Notes under the pieces: generated by a model | Seen by the model: the letters and a program-made list of their open reading frames with translations, nothing else | The model's database searches: none | Told to the model about the DNA's origin: nothing | Origin: an uncultured Lachnospiraceae bacterium | GTDB lineage: Bacteria > Bacillota > Clostridia > Lachnospirales > Lachnospiraceae | DNA: 64,000 nucleotides | Assembly (NCBI GenBank): GCA_934317005.1 | Contig: CAKREB010000016.1 | Span: 1-64,000, forward strand | Reading direction: 5' to 3' | Program-made: the position numbers and the translations under genes | In this document: piece by piece, positions 41,083 to 49,082 of the stretch | How positions within the stretch are numbered: position 1 is the stretch's first letter | Layout: each line of letters begins with the position of its first letter

Positions 41083-41949
41083 CTATCTCTCCTTTTTTAA
41101 ATTTGATTCTATATATTGAACAATAGCAACTGATGTATTATCTTGTGAATATGTATTTTCCCTTACAGCTGCCTCGACCAATATTTTCGCTTTTTCTTCT
41201 ATAGACACTACTTCATTGCACAAAATAGCGCAGATTCTCTCATCTGATAATGTTTTTGTTACTCCATCACTGCAAAGCAGTACGATATCACCAAAATGCA
41301 TTTCAAATGGCTTGTCAGTGACATCCATCAAAGAAACATTTCCCATTCCCAAAAAACTAATCAATGCTTCTTTCTGTTTTTGAGCTTGTGCCTGTTCTTG
41401 TGTCATTTGTCCTGTTTTAACCATTTCATCTAATCGCAATTTATAATTATGATCCCTGGTAACCTGTATCATGTCTTTTCCTCGCAATATGTAAATACGA
41501 CTATCTCCAACAGATGCCCAATACAAATAGTTGTCTTCCATAATCACAGCTACCATTGTCGTTCCAGAACCTTTTCCATTCTCTTTAGGAAACTGATGAA
41601 TTCTTTTATCCATCGCATAAATCCCTTGCACAAAAAACATTGGTATATTTACCGATTCCTCACGCCGTACCTTTTCAAATGCCTGTGCCAACATCTGTAT
41701 TGCCGTACTGCTTGCTAATCCTCCATCCGCCATGCCTCCCATACCGTCACAAACTGCTGCCATAATTCTCGTTTTTCGATTAGCTGCAAGTTTCTGACCT
41801 GGTGTCACATACACGGCATCCTGCTGACAACTTCGATTTCCTGTGGCAGTATACGCCAAAGTTACAATCTCAGGGACTTTTCTTTCTGCATGTATCTCTC
41901 TTTTTTCTATTGTTTCTTCTATATTGTCATGTCTTTTTCTTCCAAACAT
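41083..41949 (-). CDS. PP2C-family Ser/Thr phosphatase
   Basis: The soluble 288-residue PP2C has a basic/acidic N-terminal tail, then the conserved elements GNRSCQQDAV, AVCDGMGGMADG, GSGTTMV, SVGDSRIYILR, LLCSDGVT and QDNTSVAIV. All metal-ligating Asp residues are present. It is more like typical PrpC/Stp1 phosphatases than the other two in the island. It follows the kinase-FHA gene by 2 bp, so kinase and phosphatase are probably made in fixed ratio. Confidence 0.9.
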   Translation of the reverse strand: MFGRKRHDNIEETIEKREIHAERKVPEIVTLAYTATGNRSCQQDAVYVTPGQKLAANRKTRIMAAVCDGMGGMADGGLASSTAIQMLAQAFEKVRREESVNIPMFFVQGIYAMDKRIHQFPKENGKGSGTTMVAVIMEDNYLYWASVGDSRIYILRGKDMIQVTRDHNYKLRLDEMVKTGQMTQEQAQAQKQKEALISFLGMGNVSLMDVTDKPFEMHFGDIVLLCSDGVTKTLSDERICAILCNEVVSIEEKAKILVEAAVRENTYSQDNTSVAIVQYIESNLKKER

Positions 41950-41951
41950 TC

Positions 41952-43256
41952 CTACCTCACCTCCAAATAAAATAAATTTTTTTCCGTCACCAAATAAAAG
42001 AAATCACTTGCATGCAAAATTTCAGTTCTTCCTCTACCAATTAAACCTTTTTGAGTAAAAGTTCCATTTTTGGAATAATCCGATACAACAAAAAAATTTT
42101 TTTGTCCATCATACTGTATTCCACAATGTACACGACTAATTTCACTTTTTTCCAGATAAATCTGGCATTCTTGCGTTCTTCCAATCCATACCGTTTGATT
42201 CGAACGAAACCTCCACTTTTTCATTTCTTGTTTTGTTTGTAATATGACATACGGAATCCTTTCTTTATTCGTTTGATGCACATGCAATTTTTGCAATTCT
42301 TCAATAAATTGCTGCATGTTTTGAATCCGCTTGGTATAGTCCATTTCTAGCGCTCTATCTATCAAATTACTCAATTTTTTAGAAACCTTTGTGTTCACCT
42401 CGCAAAGTGGTGTCATTTCTTTTGTCACAGAACGTTCCACCGCAGATAATGGCTTTTTTCCTGAAACCATATAATAAAAGGTTGCTGCCAAAGCATATAC
42501 ATCTGTCCAAGGTCCCTGCTTTCCAGTCTTTGAATACTGCTCCATTGGTGCAAATCCAACCTTGACCACCACAGACATGTCCATTGTTCTATCCCATGCA
42601 AACTGACGTGTAGCACCAAAATCAATTAATTTTACTCTGCCATCTCTTAACAGCATGATATTGTCAGGACTAATGTCTCGGTGCAATAATTCAAAAGAAT
42701 GTACTTTTTGCAGTGCTCTTGCAACTGTTATAATAATCTTTTCTGCATGGTCCACTGAAAACGGTTTCTGTCTGGCTTTCATATATCCTGCAAGAGTTTC
42801 TCCTTGTATGTACTCCATCACAAGATATCCTGTATTATTTTTCGTAAAAAATTTTTCAATATGCACTATTGTTTTGTCATCTTGTAATGCTTTCAAAAAT
42901 TTCGCTTCATTAAAAAATACATCTAAGCCATGACTATATACCTGTATTAATGTTTTTGATTTTGGTTCCACCAAATCTTCTCCATTACGAGATGCCCATT
43001 CCTGTGGAAAATATTCTTTTACGGCATAAATAGCATTTTCGTCTGTAACATTAATATTGCAAGCAAGATAAGTAATGCCAAAGCCCCCAATTCCAAGAAC
43101 CCTTCCCAGACAATATTCATTATTCAATAGATATCCTGCCGGAAGCGCCTGAGTACTTCGCTTTTCCTCTTCCCTATAACCGCATTTTGAACATTCTCCG
43201 TCTATAAAACTATATTTTCCAAAACAATTAGGGCAAATATTTTGTATGACTGACAT
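41952..43256 (-). CDS. Zinc-ribbon Ser/Thr kinase fused to a C-terminal FHA domain
   Basis: Zinc ribbon (CPNC ... CSKCG, 8-25), kinase domain about 48-320 (GIGGFGITY, Lys80 in YAVKEYFP, HRDISPDN, DFG, activation segment VGFAPMEQY) and an FHA domain in the last 90 residues (VWIGRTQECQIYLEKSEISR, VHCGIQYD, SKNGTFTQKG). It is soluble. The FHA could bind its own autophosphorylation sites or recruit substrates. ATG 43256 is 8-9 nt after the AGGTG ribosome binding site; ATG 43262 is too close. Confidence 0.89.
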   Translation of the reverse strand: MSVIQNICPNCFGKYSFIDGECSKCGYREEEKRSTQALPAGYLLNNEYCLGRVLGIGGFGITYLACNINVTDENAIYAVKEYFPQEWASRNGEDLVEPKSKTLIQVYSHGLDVFFNEAKFLKALQDDKTIVHIEKFFTKNNTGYLVMEYIQGETLAGYMKARQKPFSVDHAEKIIITVARALQKVHSFELLHRDISPDNIMLLRDGRVKLIDFGATRQFAWDRTMDMSVVVKVGFAPMEQYSKTGKQGPWTDVYALAATFYYMVSGKKPLSAVERSVTKEMTPLCEVNTKVSKKLSNLIDRALEMDYTKRIQNMQQFIEELQKLHVHQTNKERIPYVILQTKQEMKKWRFRSNQTVWIGRTQECQIYLEKSEISRVHCGIQYDGQKNFFVVSDYSKNGTFTQKGLIGRGRTEILHASDFFYLVTEKNLFYLEVR

Positions 43257-43306
43257 TGTCATTCACCTGCCTTTCAGTCAAATCTCAGCAGTACATACTA
43301 TCGCCA

Positions 43307-45100
43307 TTACAACGGTCCATCCATTATTTCCATATTATTCTCTTCCGTTGCCTTGTCATCCACAATACAGAAAACAAATTTTTCTCGACCAGCAGTTATA
43401 ACATCACCCGATGTCAATTTTCTCTTTTCCGTCAGTTTCACACCATTTACATATGTAGCATTTGTTGTTTGCAAATCTACCACATAGCAGCCCATTTTAG
43501 TAATTTCAATTGCAAAATGCTGTCTAGATAACAGATCATCTTCAAAATAAATGTTACATATATCTGAGCGTCCAACGAAAATACTTCCTTCTACTCTAAT
43601 CTCCTCTTCACTTACATTTCCTTGTCCATCTGTTATCAAAAGTCGGATTCGTTTAGATGCTGATTTTTCCAAAGAATCTATATCCAAACCGGTCACTTCA
43701 CCTGCCTTTCTTCTAACTACTACAAATATCCCACCACCCAATAACAGAACAATTAGTAGAAGCAATATCCACCAATATGACTTTGCAAACTCTTTTGCAC
43801 CTTCTAACCCTGCGCTTCTTCCTTTAAATGAAAATTTAGCACTCTTCTGTACCGGATTTTGTTCTTGAGAATCATCCGTTATACCGTTACATGTAATGGT
43901 ATAATCTCCAGAGTATAACTTTTGGGCAAAGATAAGTTCATACTTTCCTTTTTTTACATTGACTTTATCTATTTTCCAGTCTTTCTTATCTTTATCCTTT
44001 ACAATATAATTTTCTTTTTTGTCCGCTCCTAAAATGCTTTTTGTTTTGTCATCTTTTATTTCAAGCTGAATGGCATTCGCACTTGTCTTTTTAATTTTCT
44101 GAATAACCGGTCCCTTTGTATCTTTTTCTCTTCGATTGTAGCTGAACCTTCCATTTCCCAGTTTTACTTCATTTCCATTGCTGGTCATGCACAACTTCGC
44201 ATTCGTTGTAGTCTTATTACTATTATTTTCCTCTTGATACGTAACCACATACGTTTCGTTATACAATATCTGACGTATCTTCTGAAATCCCTTTGCTACC
44301 GCCTTCGATGAATTGCACTCCTCGTAGTAGCCTCTGCTGATTTTTTCATCAAAGATGTTTCTCTTTGTATTTTCAATCTTCTGCCAGTTTGGATGTTGGC
44401 TCACATTCTCCAGCAACAATCCATAGATTGGGATTTTTGACTGCTTTAACACTTCATTCACTTGATATGTTTGATTATTTTTTCCCTGACTATCATCCTC
44501 GCCATCGGTCAATAATAAAATAATCGTTCGCTGCTTTATATTATCCGCTGTCTCCAGCACCTGATTTAATGACCGATACAATACTGTCTTTGCCTTTTCT
44601 CTGCTAATGCTCTGTATTGCTTTTATATCCTGCTTCAAATTCTGTTTTCCAACCGACTTAACAATTTGCTTTTTATTTCCAGAAGCACGATCTGAGCCAA
44701 CCGTATACAAATTCATCTGGTCTTTGTCTGATATATTCTTACGCAGCGTCACCAATTCTTTCTTCGCCTGATAAAACTGCCATTCCGCAACCGATCTTGA
44801 ATTGTCCAATAAGATGATGTACCGTATTCCCTCTTTGCTCTCTTTAAAAGTCTGTGTACTTTGCCAGACTAAATTTACATTTTCCTTAAAATCGTCTCCC
44901 TCAATTTCCGCAGTATACGTACTCTCCTTCGTAACCTTCTTGCCATTAACATACGCTGTCACATTGGGAGCCTTCCCCCTTGCCTGCTCGACGTTCATAG
45001 CTGCAGTTATGTTTCCCGCCGAAGCATCGGTAATACACATTCCCCATACGGTAATACACATTACAAATACCGTTAACTTTCTAATCCATCTCTTGTTCAT
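43307..45100 (-). CDS. vWA-domain receptor-like protein with cytoplasmic FHA domain
   Basis: Signal peptide (about 1-28), extracellular vWA domain about 90-265 with a metal-ion-dependent adhesion site (DNSRS at 99-103, later TDGEDD), further beta-rich extracellular part, transmembrane helix about 443-465, and a cytoplasmic FHA domain (about 495-580: SIFVGRSDICNIYFEDDLLSR, QHFAIEI, TTNATYVNG). The MIDAS residues are intact. It could bind an extracellular ligand through the vWA and kinase-modified proteins inside. Together with the PP2C and kinase neighbours it recalls TerY-P triads, but with membrane topology. Confidence 0.87.
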   Translation of the reverse strand: MNKRWIRKLTVFVMCITVWGMCITDASAGNITAAMNVEQARGKAPNVTAYVNGKKVTKESTYTAEIEGDDFKENVNLVWQSTQTFKESKEGIRYIILLDNSRSVAEWQFYQAKKELVTLRKNISDKDQMNLYTVGSDRASGNKKQIVKSVGKQNLKQDIKAIQSISREKAKTVLYRSLNQVLETADNIKQRTIILLLTDGEDDSQGKNNQTYQVNEVLKQSKIPIYGLLLENVSQHPNWQKIENTKRNIFDEKISRGYYEECNSSKAVAKGFQKIRQILYNETYVVTYQEENNSNKTTTNAKLCMTSNGNEVKLGNGRFSYNRREKDTKGPVIQKIKKTSANAIQLEIKDDKTKSILGADKKENYIVKDKDKKDWKIDKVNVKKGKYELIFAQKLYSGDYTITCNGITDDSQEQNPVQKSAKFSFKGRSAGLEGAKEFAKSYWWILLLLIVLLLGGGIFVVVRRKAGEVTGLDIDSLEKSASKRIRLLITDGQGNVSEEEIRVEGSIFVGRSDICNIYFEDDLLSRQHFAIEITKMGCYVVDLQTTNATYVNGVKLTEKRKLTSGDVITAGREKFVFCIVDDKATEENNMEIMDGPL

Positions 45101-45110
45101 ATTGTCCCCT

Positions 45111-45920
45111 TTATCTGATAAATACTGCTATCGCCGAATAATTGTCCATGTTCTTTCCCTGGCCATTTGACAAAATAATCTTTTCCATTGATAACAACCA
45201 TTCTTCCGGCGTTTTTGCCTTTTTTAATGTAGTACTCATCTGTTTTTCATCTATTAATTCCCAGAAACCATCACTACATAATAAAAATGTTGATTTTCGA
45301 TCTATTTGGATCTCCTCCGATATCTGATAACATGGGTGCTCCCAGCGACTCCCCATCACCCTCAAAAGCTTGCTTCGATCTTCGTGATAACGAATATCCT
45401 TATCCCTGATTGCCCCTCGTAACGCAAGCATTTGTGGAACACTATGATCTATGCTGCGGAGTTTGTACTTATTTTTTTGAAACAAATATATACGGGAATC
45501 TCCAACATGACCAAACTTTGCTATTGCCATATCCTTTGACAGTTCCAAACATACGACCGTTGTCCGCATTGCTTCCTGCATCTTTTGCCTATCCTGAAAT
45601 ACAAGTAGTTTATTCTGAGCATATAAAATCGCTTCCTCCATGGACGGCTGTCCTTCTGTATAGTATTTATGAATATTGTTCGCTACCAACTTCGAGGCTT
45701 CATCTCCCTTTTCATGTCCTCCTAGTCCATCACAAAGCACGAACACAGAACTCTTTGATCTTGCTTCCGAAAATGATAAAACGTAATCTTCATTAATTGA
45801 CCGGTCACCTTTTTGGGACATCTCCGCATATGTAACATTTAATATCGCTATCTCCTCCCATCTGTAAGGGGAAAAACGGCATTTCCCGTATGCTCCATTC
45901 CTTACGAAGCCGCTTTCCAT
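45111..45920 (-). CDS. PP2C-family Ser/Thr phosphatase, first gene of the island
   Basis: PP2C elements are complete: KGDRSINEDYV, VLCDGLGGHEKGD, HVGDSRIYLF, LLCSDGFWELI and MDNYSAIAVF. It is a paralogue of 18689-19411. The start is unclear: the longest ORF opens at ATG 45920, but no ribosome binding site precedes it. A strong GGGAGGAG lies at 45852-45859, 6-7 nt before the codon ATA (45845), after which the conserved first strand (NVTYAEMSQKG) begins. No ATG, GTG or TTG is at that position. The long start is listed because it uses ATG, not because it is better supported. Confidence 0.8.
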   Translation of the reverse strand: MESGFVRNGAYGKCRFSPYRWEEIAILNVTYAEMSQKGDRSINEDYVLSFSEARSKSSVFVLCDGLGGHEKGDEASKLVANNIHKYYTEGQPSMEEAILYAQNKLLVFQDRQKMQEAMRTTVVCLELSKDMAIAKFGHVGDSRIYLFQKNKYKLRSIDHSVPQMLALRGAIRDKDIRYHEDRSKLLRVMGSRWEHPCYQISEEIQIDRKSTFLLCSDGFWELIDEKQMSTTLKKAKTPEEWLLSMEKIILSNGQGKNMDNYSAIAVFIR

Positions 45921-45927
45921 AAAACAT

Positions 45928-46226
45928 TAACTGTACTTTTTCTGACATTTTCATTGCTATTTCCTTTATCTTACACAGATTTTTTATGCCTTTTTTACTT
46001 TTGTATTATTTGACCAATTTTTTGTAATGAATCACTACATTTGTATCTCTTCATTTTTCCTTGAAAATTATACCACGCAATTTTAGTGCTGTCCCTGTGC
46101 TGGTAACAGCTCGTATGAATTCGGTAATGAAAAGTGTTACTATTTATATGATAAGTGCTATTTTGTTTTAAAATGTACACATGTAAAACCTATTTTTAAA
46201 GTCTGTATTCCTCTTAGAGGTAAAAA
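45928..46226. other. Gene-free intergenic stretch upstream of the island
   Basis: I see no coding region here. It is AT-rich and includes a segment (46089-46133, TGTCCCT...GGTAACAGCTCGTAT) repeated in diverged form at 48603-48647. The promoter of the island presumably lies in the part nearest 45930-46030; candidate hexamers are too weak to call. Confidence 0.4.
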
Positions 46227-46248
46227 AGAGAATGCCAGCTCATTCTCT
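46227..46248 (-). terminator. Short hairpin with U tract on the minus strand
   Basis: AGAGAATG (46227-46234) pairs with CATTCTCT (46241-46248) with a 6-nt loop; on the minus strand it is followed by a run of T (complement of A residues 46222-46226). It is a second terminator behind the one at 46293-46336. Confidence 0.5.
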
Positions 46249-46292
46249 CTGCACACTACTACGATACGAGCAATTTCCTATTCTATAAAAAG

Positions 46293-46336
46293 AAAACTGA
46301 CTGCATAATTAAAAATTACGTCTTGCAGTCAGTTTT
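46293..46336 (-). terminator. Terminator of the lipoprotein gene
   Basis: Perfect 13-nt arms AAAACTGACTGCA/TGCAGTCAGTTTT (46293-46305 and 46324-46336) lie 39 bp after the stop codon at 46376; the arm ends continue into T-rich sequence on the minus strand. Confidence 0.75.
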
Positions 46337-46375
46337 TTCACTTACACTTTTAAAAATAAGAAATTGTAAACCATC

Positions 46376-47152
46376 CTAGTTCAGCAATAAGAATGAATAG
46401 TCAAAATCTTCCTTAGAATCTGAAAAATCATACTCCTCGTCTTCTTGCGGATCATTTTCCTTCTCCCATAATCCCTTCTGACGATAAAAAATGTCATCAA
46501 ATGATGCCAGATCCATATACCATACATCATCAATCTGATAAAGATATGTTGAAATAGTTTGTTCGTATGTATCCTTGTCCCCCTGGATTGTAACCGCTAT
46601 ATCTGATTTTACGCACCGCTGTAAATCACATCCCGTCTTGACTACATACTTTACTGTTTTATCCAAACTTTCAACGATATCTACGTCTTCTTCATCATCT
46701 ACCGCCTGTTGGAGACGCGGAATACTAAATTCTTCCTCCGTTTCTTTTTCATAGTTTACCGTTATATTATCTCCATATAAGTCAGGAAATATTTTTTTCA
46801 GCGTTTGCATACTTTCCTCTACTGTCTCTTCTGATTCTGCATATTTTAATTCCGCAATATTTTTTTCAATGGTTCTTTCATACAAGTCTGATGTTGAATA
46901 ATTTTGAATAGAGTCTACTAAACATTGGTGCAACTGATCCATTTCAGAGCCCCAATACTCATCTGTTTCCCACATATCATCCTCGACATCTTCTTCCGTT
47001 GAGTTATAATCATAGTCTGTACTCTCATCTGATTGCTGACTTTGTTCCATGGAATTTGTTTCTACATCGTCCGCTGCGTTCTTACTATTTTGACATCCGC
47101 CTAATAAAACAACTGTTGAAATAATGAATATAGCAACTGCTAATCTTCTCAT
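46376..47152 (-). CDS. Acidic lipoprotein of unknown function
   Basis: The signal peptide ends with the lipobox LLGGC at about residue 20, so the mature protein would be lipid-anchored outside. A very acidic, Asn/Ser/Asp-rich linker (about 25-70) leads to a helical and then NTF2/DUF-like beta segment (YLYQIDDVWYMDLASFD near the end), plus a final acidic tail. No catalytic motif is recognised. Its own terminators isolate it. It lies upstream of the kinase island on the same strand, possibly related to it in function; no direct evidence. Confidence 0.72.
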   Translation of the reverse strand: MRRLAVAIFIISTVVLLGGCQNSKNAADDVETNSMEQSQQSDESTDYDYNSTEEDVEDDMWETDEYWGSEMDQLHQCLVDSIQNYSTSDLYERTIEKNIAELKYAESEETVEESMQTLKKIFPDLYGDNITVNYEKETEEEFSIPRLQQAVDDEEDVDIVESLDKTVKYVVKTGCDLQRCVKSDIAVTIQGDKDTYEQTISTYLYQIDDVWYMDLASFDDIFYRQKGLWEKENDPQEDEEYDFSDSKEDFDYSFLLLN

Positions 47153-47204
47153 TGTAACTTCCCCCTTCTTAACAGGTAATCTCTCCTTATCCGAATATAA
47201 TGTT

Positions 47205-48359
47205 TTATTTCAAAATTATATCTGCAATTCCATAACCGCTTGTAACATGATCCGCATCTCTTAGTATCAACTTTAGATTAGTTCCATTAGTAACATTAAT
47301 AGTTCTCGATAAAGTATTCATATCCCCTGACAACTGTACTTCATCTATTAATCTGCCATCCAACCAAATCTGCATAATTGCATCTTCCTGAGCTGTATTA
47401 TCTATATGTCCTATTTTATAAGACATTGTTTTATATTTTTTCTCCAAATTAATTTGAGCAAAACAGTTATAACAAGGGTCTCCACAAAAGCCATAATAAT
47501 ATCTTTTTCCCATCATTATAAATGATGTATCACCTTTATAAATTTCACCTATATCACCCTTTTGATATGGAATACCATATGTTACATTACCTTTATTTAT
47601 ATTGCACGTAGAGCTATTATTCTTTAGCAATGAAATCGACTTGTCAAAAACAATATTTGCCACCCCATACAAACTTGTAACATGTTTAGCATCTCTTATA
47701 TGAATTTTCATATTTTTTGCACCAGACACATCTATCGTTTTTGTCAATGTTGTCATGTCACCAGTCAACGCAATCTCCTTAATTTTTACACCATCCAATT
47801 CAATAATAAATGTTGCATCCTCCTGAGCTGTATTATCTACATGTCCTATTGTAAAACGCATTTTTTTATATTTTCCATTCAAATTATATTGAGCCCACGA
47901 ATTATAACAAGGTTCTCCACAAAAACCATAATAGTATTTTTTACCCATCATTGTAAAATAATCATCACCATCATATATGTCTCCAATATCACTTTTTTGA
48001 TATGGTTTAGCATACGCAATAGTATTTTTTTGCACAGAATTTTTCACTTGGACTTTACATTGATAATCCTTGTTTCCAACTCTTGCAATAATTATAGTCG
48101 TTCCTTTTTTCTTACCTGTAACTTTACCCTTTGAATTGACTACAGCAATTGTTTTATTTTGGGAACTCCATTTAGCTTTTACCGTAATATTTTTTATTTT
48201 CAATCGAACACTCTCCCCAACATAAATAGAAACGCTCGATTTGCTTAATGCCACCTTACCTTTAGCCTCAGCTTTTATTCCACTTGGAATCAGCATGGCA
48301 ATCGTTAGCACGAATACCATAATTTGGGCTACTATTTCTCTTTGCTTTTTCTTTTTCAT
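47205..48359 (-). CDS. Secreted BIG2-like plus duplicated NPCBM-like carbohydrate-binding protein
   Basis: After a signal peptide (about 1-33), a bacterial Ig-like (BIG2) domain about 35-105 is visible (KSSVSIYVGESVRLKI ... VTGKKKGTTII). Two tandem copies of about 120 residues follow, sharing PYQKxDIGxIY, YYYGFCGxPCYN, IGHxDNTAQEDA and a C-terminal GxAxI. The repeats resemble NPCBM/NEW2-type sugar-binding domains. It may bind polysaccharide at the cell surface. Start at 48359 follows GGAGGAATTATAAT. It is 52 bp upstream of the lipoprotein gene. Confidence 0.78.
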   Translation of the reverse strand: MKKKKQREIVAQIMVFVLTIAMLIPSGIKAEAKGKVALSKSSVSIYVGESVRLKIKNITVKAKWSSQNKTIAVVNSKGKVTGKKKGTTIIIARVGNKDYQCKVQVKNSVQKNTIAYAKPYQKSDIGDIYDGDDYFTMMGKKYYYGFCGEPCYNSWAQYNLNGKYKKMRFTIGHVDNTAQEDATFIIELDGVKIKEIALTGDMTTLTKTIDVSGAKNMKIHIRDAKHVTSLYGVANIVFDKSISLLKNNSSTCNINKGNVTYGIPYQKGDIGEIYKGDTSFIMMGKRYYYGFCGDPCYNCFAQINLEKKYKTMSYKIGHIDNTAQEDAIMQIWLDGRLIDEVQLSGDMNTLSRTINVTNGTNLKLILRDADHVTSGYGIADIILK

Positions 48360-49082
48360 ATTATAATTCCTCCATTCTTTTGAAAATTGATCCGTACATT
48401 AAATGTACAGAATTATTTATTGTAAAACCCCTTTACATTTTTAATAATATCCCCACGCTCTACTAACTTCTTCGTTCTTTAATTCAATAGTTATTGCTAT
48501 GTGTCTTATTTTATTTCCATATTTCTTTACATACTTTTCATCACCTTCATCCATTTAATATAAATATCTGCTATGCTTTTCAATATATCACACCACCTCC
48601 TCGATTGTCCCTACCCCGGTAACAACTCGTATCTTTCCGGTTATAAAAAAATCAACCCACTTCTCTCTATATTGATATATCCATCTTTTCATTCCATATC
48701 TCATTCTCTGTTTTATCCACTTTACTTATACCTCCCACCCATACCATACACTTTTATCTAAGCGATTCGCTCATTTTCTCTGAGACCGTCCATAAAACAT
48801 TACAGTCTTTCCGATTTTGAAGCGACTTAAGAACGAGACATGGTCTGGTCCCAGCACAACATATTTTCCCTCTACAAACTATCCTTGCAGCGATTGCACT
48901 TTCAGAAATACTTTTTACGTAATAGAAAGCAATACATTTCTATCACACGAAAAGTTTCCTATAAGTCAAAATAAGGTTTCTGCCGACTATAGTTCTCCTT
49001 CACTTGAACTTAGTCTAGCAAAAACCTTATGCTCAATTCTTATATTGTACTTTTTTACCTTCAAAATGTCATATTTGACAAA
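48360..49082. other. 723-bp gene-poor region with repeated motifs
   Basis: No convincing gene is present; only short ORFs without ribosome binding sites occur. It contains a diverged copy of the 46089-46133 segment (48603-48647), a copy of TCCATAAAACAT (48789-48800, also at 45916-45927), and the third copy of the wall-hydrolase upstream motif with its inverted repeat (48971-49030). This mix suggests remains of a lost gene that carried the same upstream region as the CHAP gene. Confidence 0.5.
48971..49030 (-). promoter_or_regulatory. Shared upstream motif, third copy
   Basis: Inverted repeat ATAAGGTTT/AAACCTTAT (48971-48979 and 49022-49030) encloses TTCACTTGAACTTAGTCTAG, the same arrangement as at 12797-12852. 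No wall-hydrolase gene follows it within 600 bp on the minus strand; the next gene is the NPCBM-like protein. Confidence 0.45.

Noticed and set aside
16211..45920. Type VII secretion locus
   Set aside because: FHA, kinase and vWA proteins can accompany such loci, but no WXG100 protein, EssC-type ATPase or YukD is encoded in the window.
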